The notes under the pieces: generated by a model
Database searches by the model: none
The model's input: the letters and a program-made list of their open reading frames with translations, nothing else
Told to the model about the DNA's origin: nothing
Origin: G965247775 sp965247775
Lineage (GTDB): Bacteria > Chloroflexota > Dehalococcoidia > Bin125
Direction of reading: 5' to 3'
Length of the DNA: 64,000 nucleotides
NCBI GenBank assembly: GCA_965247775.1
Contig: OZ252031.1
Span: 1,860,001-1,924,000, forward strand
Position numbers and translations under genes: made by a program
In this document: piece by piece, positions 41,351 through 50,947 of the stretch
How positions within the stretch are numbered: the stretch's first letter is position 1
Layout of the letters: every line of letters begins with the position of its first letter

Positions 41351-42097
41351 CTCTCGCTTCTTCCGTGCCGACCTCGCACGGATGCGGCGCACGACTACGC
41401 CGCAGCAATGGGGCTGATCGCCGGGAGGGCCGCACCGTGTCCGGCAACGATGGGCGGATCGTCTAGTCCGGCGAGGCTGGCCCCCATCCGCGAGGCCGCC
41501 GTTGCCCGCGGCCGGAAGCGCGCGGCGCCTAGAACGACGAGGCGGCGTGTGGCTGACCGGCGGGAGGCGTCGGAGACGGGTCATCAGGTTGCTTGCCCAT
41601 ACCATCCGCCCGCCGGGCTGCGGCGCGCGGGGAGTGGGCGCCCCCTCGCACATGCCGCCAGGACCCCCATCAGACCGACTCAAGCCGATCTCGCTGCACG
41701 ACGAGAAGCCGCCGCATCACCACTGCTCGATCACCGTTCCGACCGCACCAACAAGGTCCCTCTCAGTGCCGAAAGAGCGGATCGCCGAGCCCCTCCTCTT
41801 CGGGCGCACGCCTCGCCTGGACCAAGGTCATGCCGAGCGTGGTCAGTCCGAGTCGCGCTCGGGATCTCCGCCCCGCTCGGCGGTCGCGAGGCGCGCCGCG
41901 CCCTTCCCGGGCGGTTCGACGACGTCGCACGTGCGGTCGCCCGCCCGGGTGATGATCCGGCTGCCGTCCGCTTGCGGGTCAGTCTCGATCGCGATCACAT
42001 TCTGCGTGTTGATGACGACGGTCTCGTGGGCGTCGTTCGCGTTGCCTTCCCCGATTCCGTTGACGCTGATCGGAGCGCTCGACAGAGTTCGGTTCCT
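41351..42097. other. gap with a startless minus-strand frame
   Basis: No complete gene. Directly after the methyltransferase stop, in the same frame on the minus strand (42097 down to about 41853), lies a protein-like stretch: NGIGEGNANDAHETVVINTQ, then NVIAIETDPQADGSRIITRA, ending at a TGA. It has no ATG/GTG/TTG start in frame; a GTG in another frame (VKEPNSVERSDQ) could start it if one base were changed. Nothing was recognised between 41351 and 41850. Confidence 0.3.
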
Positions 42098-42790
42098 TCA
42101 CATCTTCGTTACGTTGACGGTGGCGAGGAGAAGCGCCGCGCCCGGCAGGCGGGCGAGAGCGGCGTCAGCGCGCTGCAACGGGCGGGCGATCCTGAGGGGG
42201 CGGGCGGGGAAGTGCACGAGGTAGCACACTCGCGCGGGGCCGCAGGGGCGCAGGAGACGGCGCAGCTCGGCGGCGGTGTAGTGATGGGCCGCCGCGTAGA
42301 CGGGGTTCGAGCCGCTGCGGCGCCGCAGCCAGGCCCAGGGGCTGCGGGCGTTGAGGACGCCGATGACGGCGGTGCCGCCGGGGCGCGTGACGCGACAGAT
42401 CTCGGCGAAGGCGGCGGCGCGGTCGGGGATGAACTCGAGCACGGTGATGGCGAACACGCCGTCGAAGCTGTCATCGGGGAAGGGGAGGCGGTCGCCCCGG
42501 CCGCGGACGAGAGGGAGGGCAGCGTCGTGGCGGCGGGCCTCGGCGAGCATGCCGATGGAGACGTCCAGGCCGATGACGCACGCCCCGACCTCACGCAGGA
42601 GGCGGGCGAAGACCCCGGTGCCGGTGCCGAAGTCCAGGATGCGGCCGCCGCGCTCGGGATGGAGGGCGGCGCGGAGCGCGCGGAATTCGGTGTCGAGGAC
42701 GAGGGCGCCGGCGGCCGAGCCGTACCAGGCGTCGTAGGCGGCCGCCTGCGGGCCGAAGAGATCAGGACGGGGGTCTGGCTGCGCTCTCAC
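42098..42790 (-). CDS. class I SAM-dependent methyltransferase
   Basis: 230 residues of the Methyltransf_11 type. Motif I ILDFGTGTGVFARLL binds SAM; CVIGLDVSIGMLAEARRH is the second strand; RGDRLPFPDDSFDGVFAITV and LEFIPDRAAAFAEICRVTRP, with PGGTAVIGVLN, complete the pattern. The substrate is open; UbiE-like and small-molecule methylases share these motifs. It stands in a gene-poor, decayed stretch but appears intact. Confidence 0.9.
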   Translation of the reverse strand: MRAQPDPRPDLFGPQAAAYDAWYGSAAGALVLDTEFRALRAALHPERGGRILDFGTGTGVFARLLREVGACVIGLDVSIGMLAEARRHDAALPLVRGRGDRLPFPDDSFDGVFAITVLEFIPDRAAAFAEICRVTRPGGTAVIGVLNARSPWAWLRRRSGSNPVYAAAHHYTAAELRRLLRPCGPARVCYLVHFPARPLRIARPLQRADAALARLPGAALLLATVNVTKM

Positions 42791-43283
42791 GGCTGCCTCA
42801 GCAGGACGCTAGCGGGGCCGACCGGCGCGCAGCAAGCGCCCCGGGCTGAAGTCCTCTGGCTGGCGCGGCTGGCATCCAACACCGTCCGCACGCCTGCTGG
42901 GGAAGTGATGTGCTCATCGTGCTGCCTCGGGGCGGCGACTCGCCAGCCCCGACGAGACAGTCCAGTGATCGTCGCATTCCGGCGACCGGCGAGCCGCGAC
43001 GCGAGTGGTCCTGTGCGGCACGAACATTAGATCGGGCGAGAATGCTTGCGCCTCCGGCGGCGCAAATACTAACCCGTTCTGATTGCGGCGGTCCGGATCC
43101 AGGTGGGAGTCCGCTGCCAGGGTCTTCGGTCACACGGATGGGATTTGGGGCCGACACAGACGGTCACAGCAACGCGTGGCTCTCGCCACATCGTGTGGAT
43201 GTTGGACACGGGAAACCGGCACCGGCCGCCCCGGTTTCCGGGACGTGGGAGGAGCGAGGAGCGCCTCCGTCCCGCCTGTGCCA
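42791..43283. other. 493-base gap, nothing recognised
   Basis: Both strands were read through; only antisense-type and low-complexity frames appear. No RNA gene, repeat or gene remnant was recognised. Confidence 0.4.
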
Positions 43284-43886
43284 TCAACCGGCGCCGCCAC
43301 CAGGCTGCCGCCGAACCGTCTCGGCAGGAAACGCCTCGACCTCGAAGGCGCCGCCGTTCAGCGTCACGGTCTCCAGCACCGGCGTTGGGTTGCGCAGCGC
43401 CGATTCCGTATGACAGCCATTGCGGGCGTTGCGCAGTGCGGCGGCGATGAGCTTCTCGTCCGCCCCGGACTCTACGTCGAGCCGCACGTCCACCTTCTCC
43501 ATGATCGACCGGCGGTCCTGCCGGAAAACGGATCCCTCAATGCGCCAGTGCCCCTCAATGTGGAGTCGTACCTTGTCCAAGGTGATCTCGAGCATGGACG
43601 CGTACAGCGTCAGCTGGGTGAGGTGTCAAAAGGCGATCGCGGCGAGGAAGTACTGCAAGGGCGAGGGCGCCGAGCCACTGCCGCCCAGCGCCGGCCCCTC
43701 ATCGCTCAGGATTGCGAATCGGCCGGTTTCCGAGCCGTCCCGATGCGTGTCCGCGACCGGGCGATAGAAGGTGCCCGTCTTCAGCGTCTGATCCGGGCCG
43801 ATCTCGACATCGCCGGCATAGGCGATCTCGCCACCGACCGTGACGTACTCGTTCAGGCGGTCGTTCCCTGCGCCGTCTCGCGTCAT
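43284..43886 (-). CDS. OsmC-family protein with an in-frame TGA at the peroxidatic cysteine (putative selenoprotein)
   Basis: A single frame from the ATG at 43886 to 43284 is interrupted only by TGA at 43628-43626. Before it: LSDEGPALGGSGSAPSPLQY, then FLAAIAF; after it: HLTQLTLYASMLEITLDKVR and so on to the second OsmC cysteine in ARNGCHTESALRNPTPVLE. The TGA falls at codon 87, where OsmC proteins carry the catalytic Cys (AGCFSMAL in E. coli; FCLLTQ in this subgroup), 71 residues before the second Cys158, a normal spacing. A hairpin 14 bases downstream fits a bacterial SECIS. With Sec the protein is 200 residues, a peroxide- or thiol-reacting enzyme. The alternative is a nonsense mutation, since nearby genes are decayed. 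Confidence 0.6.
43591..43615 (-). promoter_or_regulatory. candidate bacterial SECIS hairpin
   Basis: In the mRNA, GACGC (43611-43607) pairs perfectly with GCGUC (43601-43597) around the loop UGUAC; AGC (43615-43613) and GCU (43593-43591) extend it across a 1x3 internal loop. The apical loop starts 20 bases after the UGA and has G as its second base, as bacterial SECIS elements require according to published consensus rules I recall. Short hairpins are common in GC-rich DNA, so this is supportive only. Confidence 0.45.
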
Positions 43887-43949
43887 GCCGGGCTCCCTTC
43901 GCCTCCACGATCCGATGAAACGTTTGCTGCGCTGCCAGGTGCACAGGGC

Positions 43950-44082
43950 CCAGCGACACTACAATCCCTTGTCACGGCCCCCAACTGCATCATCACACCG
44001 CACATCGCCTGGACGCTCGCGCCAACGCCCGATGGACATCGCCGTCGGCGATCTACGTGGCTTCGTCGTCGCGGGCCGGTGA
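43950..44082 (+). pseudogene. 3' remnant of a D-2-hydroxyacid dehydrogenase gene
   Basis: LVTAPNCIITPHIAWTLA matches the substrate-binding PHxAW block with the catalytic histidine near the C terminus of D-isomer 2-hydroxyacid dehydrogenases. After one frame change MDIAVGDLRGFVVAGR follows, the family's last helix, and a TGA. Everything upstream (the NAD domain) is missing; the OsmC gene occupies that position on the other strand. A decayed gene tail. Confidence 0.6.
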
Positions 44083-44822
44083 AAGCCCACCGATATTCGT
44101 GGTGCGGGCCGCCTAACGTGGCGCGCCACCGCGGTTGGGCGCCGGGGAGGCCCCCGCGCCGATCCGGAGCATGCCTGAACGAGAACTATCCCGAGCGCAC
44201 GCTCTCGTGTGCGAGAACGCGCGGGAGGTTCCAGACTGATACCGGACGCTGCCCCCGCTTCGGCGCCGTGCATTCCTGATGCTCGGGCGCCTCGGCGATT
44301 CATGTGATGTCGCCGTCCTCCTCCCAAATGCCCCGCGCGAGAAATGATGGCCGGTCGGAAACAAAAGTCCGTGGGGGTCATCACCGGAGGGGACCTGGCC
44401 GCCGGGCCTTGTAGGGATCCGCATGAAATGGGGGCTCGACTCCATGGTCCCGGCTGGCGCGCTGAGAGATGATGCATCTGCGGAGAGGGTCGGGAACAGG
44501 CTGGAGGAAGGCCTATGGTCAGTCCGCCGAAGTCACGGGTCGCGTCGCACGCCAGCCGTGGACCGAAGGCCTGAAGCGTCGCAGCAGAGGACCCAGGCGT
44601 GAGCGGTACCACCGCTCACCACCGCGGAGCGCGGGACGCGACACGCATGCATTACAGGAGCCGGGGTGATTGTGCCGCGGCTCCGCTGCGTGAGGGAGTC
44701 GGTGGGGAGTAGCGCGAGGGATAGCGAATCGCTAGCCCGCCGGACCCTCACCCGCCGACGGATGCTCCTCCCGCACCACGGTGACTGCCGCGTGTTGTGC
44801 GTCGCCCATACTCATGTCAGCG
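44083..44822. other. 740-base gap, nothing recognised
   Basis: Only short, compositionally random frames on both strands; no hairpin, RNA gene or family motif recognised. Confidence 0.35.
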
Positions 44823-45003
44823 TCATGGACGCTTGTCGAGGTTCCGGTCGACGATCTGCCCAGCCTTCTCGGCCGTCTCCAAGAACTTCGTCGCGGCGTC
44901 CTCCCGGATCTCCGTCCAAGGATGCGGATCGCGGCAGGAGATCCTCACCCCCTCCAGGGCCTGGTTGCGGCGCCGCTGAAGCGTGGCCCCGCGGCCCGCC
45001 CAT
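44823..45003 (-). pseudogene. C-terminal protein fragment, unrecognised
   Basis: A minus-strand frame ending in TGA at 44825-44823 reads NQALEGVRISCRDPHPWTEI, then REDAATKFLETAEKAGQIVD and RNLDKRP. The composition is protein-like, with an amphipathic Lys/Glu helix, but there is no start in frame. A neighbouring frame just upstream (NGGNIARAAAEMGG) may have been joined to it. Family unknown. Confidence 0.3.
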
Positions 45004-45083
45004 CTCTGCGGCGGCGCGCGCGATGTTGCCGCCGTTCGGTCGCAGAGGCTGGAGCGCGCTTCACCGTCGCGCGGGCAGCCCGC

Positions 45084-45340
45084 CTAGCGCCGCAACTGCT
45101 CCACGCTGCGGAGGGGTCCGCCGTCATTGGTAGTCAGCGGGACCGTCACCGGCTTCATGTGCGATCCGAAGGTTGGCAGCCAAGATGAGTGTTTGCCCGG
45201 CCCACCCGCCACGATGATGTGGATGTATTGCGGCGCTGCGGCGATGGCGAGTTCGCTGTCTTCGTGAATCACGCGCGGCTTTTCCGGATCAGCCGTGGCG
45301 ACCATCTCGCGGAACTCTTCAGAGAGCTTGCTGGCAGGCG
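45084..45340 (-). pseudogene. fragment of an unrecognised conserved-looking protein
   Basis: The frame reads EEFREMVATADPEKPRVIHE, DSELAIAAAPQYIHIIVAGG and PGKHSSWLPTFGSHMKPVTV, ending at a TAG. The GGPGKHS turn after a hydrophobic strand looks like a functional core. Upstream the reading continues only after a frame change near 45345 (GRLPDFRLPAS), so the gene is broken. I cannot name the family. Together with 44823-45003 it may be one degraded gene. Confidence 0.35.
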
Positions 45341-45764
45341 GAAGTCTGGTAGTCGGCCACGCGCGCCGTCGAGCAGCCTCCTTCCCGCGTCTGAGTGCGA
45401 GCTACCCATCCTTGAGGTGCGAAGCCGACGGCAGCGCGCCCACCCGGGAGGTTGTGGCGAAGGTCGGCGAAATGGTTGGGTCACGGCTGACCACGATGGA
45501 TCGGCAGCGGATGAACTCAGGGGACCTTCGGTGGGAGAGTCAGGTGCAGTTTGCCCGACTCAGCATGGCTGAGCGTGATCTGTTTAGCCTAGGACTCACC
45601 GAGGGGAATCTGGAAGATCACCGACACAGTCGGGAACGTCTCACGGAGCCGTGAGCTGTATCGGCTTCGCGATCTGCGATCGCGCCGTGGTCTTGCCCTG
45701 GTGCATCACGGCTTGACCCACTATACGTGAGTGGGCCCGGCGGCCGCAAGCGGGAGAATCCCCA

Positions 45765-48734
45765 GTGCGACCGCGCACCAGCAACCGCAAGCGGCTGATG
45801 CTCGCCGCCGTGGCCGGCCTCCTAGCGCTGTTCGGCGGCGGCGACGGGATCGGCATGGGGAGCGACCCCCTGCGCATCAGCGTTGCCGAGGCCCTCCAGG
45901 ACGACCACGCCGACGGCGCCAGCGGCGCCACCCCCATCGACGTGCCGGGCCGGGCGGGCGGCGTGATCGACTTTACCGGCGACCGGGACGTGTTCCGCTT
46001 CGAGGGCGAACGCGGCACGCCCATCCGCCTCCGCACCGAACTGCACAGCCTACGAGGTTCCATACTTGCCGTGCTGGCCGAGGACGGCCAGACCGTAATC
46101 GCCTTCAACGACGACGCGGACGGCCTGGCCTCGGAGGTCTTCTTCCCGCCGCCGCGGAGCGGAACCTTCTTCGCCGTGGTGGCCGGCTTCTCTTCGTCGA
46201 CGGGCTCCTACACCCTGCTCCTGGAAGAGTCCGCAGCCACCCTGGAAGGCGCGCCCCGCTTCGAGGGAGCGGCGCTGACCATCTTCGGCGAACTCGACGG
46301 AGACGAGCTCGGGGCCTCCGCGGTTGGGGACTTCGACGGCGACGGCGTGCCCGACCTGGCCCTTGGTGCGTCCGGCGCCGGCGCGGGCGGTCGGATCACC
46401 ATCACATCGGGTCCGCCGGCGCCGCTCCCGGGCGAGGATCCCGCCGTGGCCCTGGCGAACGCTCTGGGTGGTCTCCAGATCAACGGCACGCCCGACGACA
46501 GGTTCTTCGGCTTGGCCGCGGGCGATCTGACCGGCGATGGATTCGATGATCTGCTCACTCGCTCTGGGCGACAGTTCCGCCTCTTCCCCGGCGGCCCCGA
46601 CTTCTTCCGCGGGGAGGGGCCGGGGGCGCTCGATGTCCCCGTTGCGCCGAACGCCGTCGTTTCCCCCAATTTCGCGATCGCGGAGTTGAGCGGCGACGGT
46701 GTGGCGGATCTCGTCTACACCGAGTTCGAGAGCGGAGAGGATCCTGGCGCCACCGCCGTGGTGGCCTCGCTAGGGCCATTCATTGACGCGGGAGATGGCA
46801 TCGCGGCGTCGGCCGGCACGGCTCGCATCCAGGCGCCGGCCGGGGAAGCGTTCGATACGGCGGTCGCCGCGGGCGATCTGACGGGTGACGGGCAAGCCGA
46901 CGTGGTGGTCGACCACGTCGTGCCCAATCCGCGCGGACGCCCCGGCCGCGTCACCCAGGTGACGCTGATCCCCGGGCCGCTGCTCGCGGGGAGCCAGTCG
47001 CTGGCGGAGATCGACTCCGCGGCCTCGATCGAGATGGAGTCCCTCTCGCCCTCCTCCCTCGCGGTGGGAGACGCGGACCTGGACGGCGCGCCGGACCTCC
47101 TCATCGGCGCGGACGACTTCGTCCTCATCGTGCCGCAGCGCGTGCTCGGGGAGGGGCGCTTCCCCTTCGCCGAGGCGTTCCTCTCCAGCCGCATCGATCT
47201 CCGCGGTCGCTTCTTCGGCCAAAGCGGCTTTCCGCTGGTAGAGGTCGCCGACGTGGACGGCGACACCCTGCCGGACGTGCTCGTGGGCCTGCCCTTCGAC
47301 ACTTTGGAATCGCAGCGGTCCGCGCCCGGTTCGCTCACCATCTTCACCGGGGCACTGCGCCCGCGAGAGGTCTTCGGCGCCTCGCCGGGCGTGGTTCCAG
47401 CGGTGGCCGGCACGGAGGTGGTCCTGCACGGCAGCCACCTGCACGGGGCCGATGTGACCCTCGTCACGCCAGAGCGGCAGCGGATCCCGTTGGAGGCGGT
47501 GGCGGAGTCCCTGGGAGCGCTGCGGCTGACCCTGCCCGACGGTCTGTCGCCCGGCTCCTACCGCATTCGCCTCACCCATGACGGTGATCCCGTGGAGTTC
47601 GCCGACGTCCTGCAACTCACCCCAGCGACGCGCGAGGTCACGCTGGCGCCCGGCTGGAACGCCGTCTCCTGGCCGGGCGGTACGTCGATCATCGAGGCGC
47701 TGGAGAGCTTCGACGGGGAGGTGCGCCAGGTTCTGGGCTGGGATTCGCTGGGGCAGGCATTCACGTCGTTCGTGCCTGACATCCCCCTGTCGGCCAACTC
47801 GCTGCAGCAGCTGGAGTTCGGCGACGCACTCTGGCTCTACACCCCGGACGGGGGCGTCTGGCGCCAGCCCCTGCGTCCCACCGAGCGTGCGATCGCGCTG
47901 CGGACCGGCTTCAACCTTGTGATGTGGCAAGGCGGCGACATCTCGGCGGCCGAGGCACTGGCTTCCCTGGGCCCCGCCCTCTCGGCGGCCTTCCTCTGGG
48001 ATCCCGCCGCCACTGCCTTCCGCACCTACCGCCCGTCGCCGGCCGACGTTCCCATCGACTCCTACCTGCTTTCGTTCGGCTCCGTGCTCTGGCTCAACGT
48101 GGAGGAGGACGTCGTCTGGGATCAGCCGCCGGCCTCTGTCGGGTTGGCGCCGGCGCCGCCGCTGCCCGCCTCGCCAGCGGAGGTCGAAGACGCGCTGGTG
48201 CTGATCCTCTCGGAGTTCGGCACCGGCAGCGGCTTCGTCGTGAGCGGAACCCAGATCCTGACCTCCGCCCACGTGGTGAGGGGCGCCCGCACCGTCCAGA
48301 TCCGCTTCGCCGATGGGACCGAGCGAGCGGGCTACGTCACGGGCATTGACACCGCGCTGGACGCGGCGGCGATCGAGGTCGCCAACATGCCCGCCTCCGT
48401 CCGGCGGCTGGACTGGCAGACGGGGCCGCAGCCCGCGCTGACGGACGAGGTCTTCGCCTGGGGCTTCCCCGGCGGCCGCGTCTTCGGCGAAGAAACCGCC
48501 GCCACCGTCACCCGGGGCATCGTCTCCGCGGTGCGCACGGAAGAGAGCTTCACGAACATCCAGATGGACGCCTTCATCGTCGGCGGCCACAGCGGCGGGC
48601 CCGTGGTGCTCTCCGACGGACGGGCCGTCGGCATCAACGACTTCGTCGTCCGGTTGCCGTTCGGCAACCTCAACTTCGCCATTGATATCACGTCGCACCG
48701 GGATCGGATCCGGGTTCTCTTTCGTGGGGACTGA
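45765..48734 (+). CDS. secreted multidomain protein: PPC-FG-GAP propeller-TIG-like-trypsin-like serine protease
   Basis: 989 residues from a GTG with GGGAG upstream. After a signal segment (RKRLMLAAVAGLLALFGG) comes a pre-peptidase C-terminal-type domain (GVIDFTGDRDVFRFEGERGT ... GSYTLLLEES). Then follow at least six FG-GAP/VCBS calcium-loop repeats (e.g. DFDGDGVPDLALG, DLTGDGFDDLL, DVDGDTLPDVLVG), a TIG-like domain near 545-625, and two copies of a GWN-x-V-x-W repeat (APGWNAVSWPGG, TGFNLVMWQGG). The C-terminal 170 residues are an HtrA/V8-like protease with H836 (TSAHVV), D866 (TALDAAAI) and S943 (GGHSGGP). Probably a surface protease with a binding propeller. I know no close precedent for this order. 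Confidence 0.88.
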   Translation: MRPRTSNRKRLMLAAVAGLLALFGGGDGIGMGSDPLRISVAEALQDDHADGASGATPIDVPGRAGGVIDFTGDRDVFRFEGERGTPIRLRTELHSLRGSILAVLAEDGQTVIAFNDDADGLASEVFFPPPRSGTFFAVVAGFSSSTGSYTLLLEESAATLEGAPRFEGAALTIFGELDGDELGASAVGDFDGDGVPDLALGASGAGAGGRITITSGPPAPLPGEDPAVALANALGGLQINGTPDDRFFGLAAGDLTGDGFDDLLTRSGRQFRLFPGGPDFFRGEGPGALDVPVAPNAVVSPNFAIAELSGDGVADLVYTEFESGEDPGATAVVASLGPFIDAGDGIAASAGTARIQAPAGEAFDTAVAAGDLTGDGQADVVVDHVVPNPRGRPGRVTQVTLIPGPLLAGSQSLAEIDSAASIEMESLSPSSLAVGDADLDGAPDLLIGADDFVLIVPQRVLGEGRFPFAEAFLSSRIDLRGRFFGQSGFPLVEVADVDGDTLPDVLVGLPFDTLESQRSAPGSLTIFTGALRPREVFGASPGVVPAVAGTEVVLHGSHLHGADVTLVTPERQRIPLEAVAESLGALRLTLPDGLSPGSYRIRLTHDGDPVEFADVLQLTPATREVTLAPGWNAVSWPGGTSIIEALESFDGEVRQVLGWDSLGQAFTSFVPDIPLSANSLQQLEFGDALWLYTPDGGVWRQPLRPTERAIALRTGFNLVMWQGGDISAAEALASLGPALSAAFLWDPAATAFRTYRPSPADVPIDSYLLSFGSVLWLNVEEDVVWDQPPASVGLAPAPPLPASPAEVEDALVLILSEFGTGSGFVVSGTQILTSAHVVRGARTVQIRFADGTERAGYVTGIDTALDAAAIEVANMPASVRRLDWQTGPQPALTDEVFAWGFPGGRVFGEETAATVTRGIVSAVRTEESFTNIQMDAFIVGGHSGGPVVLSDGRAVGINDFVVRLPFGNLNFAIDITSHRDRIRVLFRGD

Positions 48735-49334
48735 GCCGGACGCCCCGGCCTGCGAGCCTCAGCCCCCCCGCACGCCCGTCGGGCGCTCTCCCACCTCCTC
48801 GGTGTATTCAAGCCCACGCGGACGGATTCCTGGTCCGCCATCATCGTTGTCGAGACATGACGACGCCGTCCCTAGAGGATCGCGAATGATTCCGGCGCCA
48901 CTATTGGCCCCCGTTTCGAGGACCCCTCCGACACTCCCCAATGCGTCGAGGACAGGCCGACTGGGATCGCGACGGTTCCTGTGCTCTGGTGCCAACGCTT
49001 CACCACCGAACGCGGCGGGATTCCTGGACAATGCGCTGCGCTTCCGGACCCCCAGCCCTTGCTGCTCAAAGCATCGCTGCGTGTCTGTGATTTCCGCTCG
49101 GGTGGCACCTTTGTGAGTCAGGTCGTCGCCCGTCTCGCCGGACGGCGAGTCCCGCTCCAGGGGACAGGAGCGTCGTCCATCCCCTCCAGCGGGAGCGGAA
49201 GCTGGGTGCCGATCTCTCCATCTGGAAAGCTGCTCCCCAGTGCCGATCGTTCCTTAGTCACCGGCCGCGCCATCGTCCGGCCGCCAGCTGTGCGCGTCTG
49301 GGTACACGACATGGACCGCCACGATGAACGCCTC
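48735..49334. other. 600-base gap with unclear frames
   Basis: No supported gene. A minus-strand frame at 49118-49312 (LGSSFPDGEIGTQLPLPLEG) and one near 48970-49110 are compositionally possible but unrecognised. The gap lies downstream of the truncated restriction-methylase gene, so these may be remains of its missing C-terminal half. Confidence 0.3.
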
Positions 49335-50871
49335 CTACCGGGCGTGCTTGCCGGGCCACGGGGCCCCCTCGGCGGGGAGAGCCTGGAGCAGTCTCAGGAG
49401 CGCCGGGTGGATGCCTGTCGGCGGCGGGCCGCCATTCTGCGTCGGCTCCCAGCCGGTGAGGGCGTTGGTGAGGAAGACACCTGCGCGCTCGGTCTCGTCC
49501 TCCGACAGGGGAGCATCCAGCGCCTGCATGGTGAGACCGACCTGCAGGTGGGCAACCACGAAGGGGCGGGCATGATCTCGAAGCCGAACACGCGCTGCAT
49601 CGCCGCCTGCTTCACCCGCGCCCCGGTGAGGGCGCCGAGGCTGCGGCCTGCGAGGTTGGCGGCGATGCGGCGCAGCACCTCGGCGAGGTAGGCGCCGGTG
49701 CCGCAGCAGGGGTCGAGGACGTAGACGTTCTCCGCCGCGAGCCCGTCCGCGATGCCGAGGTCGTCCTTCAGCGCTCGGTCCACGCGGGCGACCATGTGCT
49801 GCACCACTTCGGCCGGCGTGTACCAGACGCCGCGTTGCTTGCGCAGATCGGGGTCGCAGGCTTCCAGAAAGGGCTCGTAGAAGTAGGGCACGGCCTCGCC
49901 CTCGTTGAACGTGGCGAAGAACGCGCCCCGGTCCACACGATCGAGCGCCGCCGCTATCCCGTCCAGCACCTCGACCAGGCCCAGCGGTTGCAGGCGGCCG
50001 GGGTCCGGGAGCTGCTGGAAGAGCGCCCGCAGGACCGGCGCGCGCAGGTGCCAGACCGCTTCACGCCAGTTGAACGTGCCGGCCGGCGGCGGTATCCCCC
50101 GGGCCCGGAGCGCCCAGGCGGAGAAGACGCCGTAGAAGAGCGTCTGCACCAGGGTCGAGCGAAAGAAGGCCGCGCCCCTCTCGCCCTCGAAACGCACACG
50201 CAGCGCCTCGGAGCGCACCGCTGTCAGCGACGGCGATTCCCCTACCGCCTCGACCCGCGCCAGGCCGTCGCGAGCGTAGAGGCGAGCAGCCAGGCCAGGT
50301 CCTTGGGTTCGGCAGCGTGGCGCGGTGGGAGAGCGCCCGGCAGAGGTACTCACCCAGACCGGCGCCAACCTCGCGGGCGAAGACGTGCGGCTTCTCCAGC
50401 CGCTTGTCGAAGGCTTCCGCGGTCTCCGCCAGCCGGAAACTCTCCAGCTTCGCCGGCCGGCCCGCCGCGTCCTCGCCAACCAGGACGAAGTCGCGGGTGT
50501 TGGTGACCAGCACCAAGTGGTACTTCCTCCAGTAACGGCTCACCTGGTCGCCGGCGGCGGTCAGCCACGCGTCGTCGCTGACAGACTTCACTTTCCACCA
50601 CGCCGCGTTCGGGGACCTGCCCCTCGCGCGGCTGGCCCTTCTGCACCTGCTTGGCGGCGTAGAGACCGAAATCGGGATGGCCCGCGCCTTGGTCGGCAAG
50701 CTCGCCCACGCAGAACACCTTGGGCCCGAGCGTCGCGCCCACGGCGTCGAGCAGGATGGCGAGCGGCCCGTATTTGGAGCGCTCCTCGGTGGCGCCGCCC
50801 GAGGCGCGCACCCGCCGCAGCCCGGCGAGGTAGTCCGCCGCGGCTTTCGTCAGCGGCGTATTCGTTGCCAT
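49335..50871 (-). pseudogene. type ISP/IIG restriction-modification enzyme, truncated and frameshifted
   Basis: The ATG at 50871 opens MATNTPLTKAAADYLAGLRR. The nuclease-like N-terminal part (HPDFGLYA, then VVEVKSVSDDAW) changes frame near 50593 in an AAA run, and again near 50280. The methylase domain follows: RKQRGVWYTPAEVVQHMVAR, then VLDPCCGTGAYLAEVLRRIA (SAM motif I) and QRVFGFEIMPA, with a third shift near 49565 before VAHLQVGLTMQAL and LTNALTGWEP. It stops before the NPPY catalytic motif and target-recognition domain, so both activities are lost. A decayed phage-defence gene. Confidence 0.75.
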
Positions 50872-50947
50872 CACCCCTTTATGTTGTTGCCGAGGACGGC
50901 GCGGAGCGCAAGCCTCTCCGCGATCGCGGCCGAGCCGTGGGGGCCGA

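Noticed and set aside
41408..43030. A 540-codon plus-strand open frame spanning the methyltransferase locus
   Set aside because: The part over 42098-42790 is antisense to clear SAM-methyltransferase motifs, and the rest is Arg/Ala-rich with no domain.
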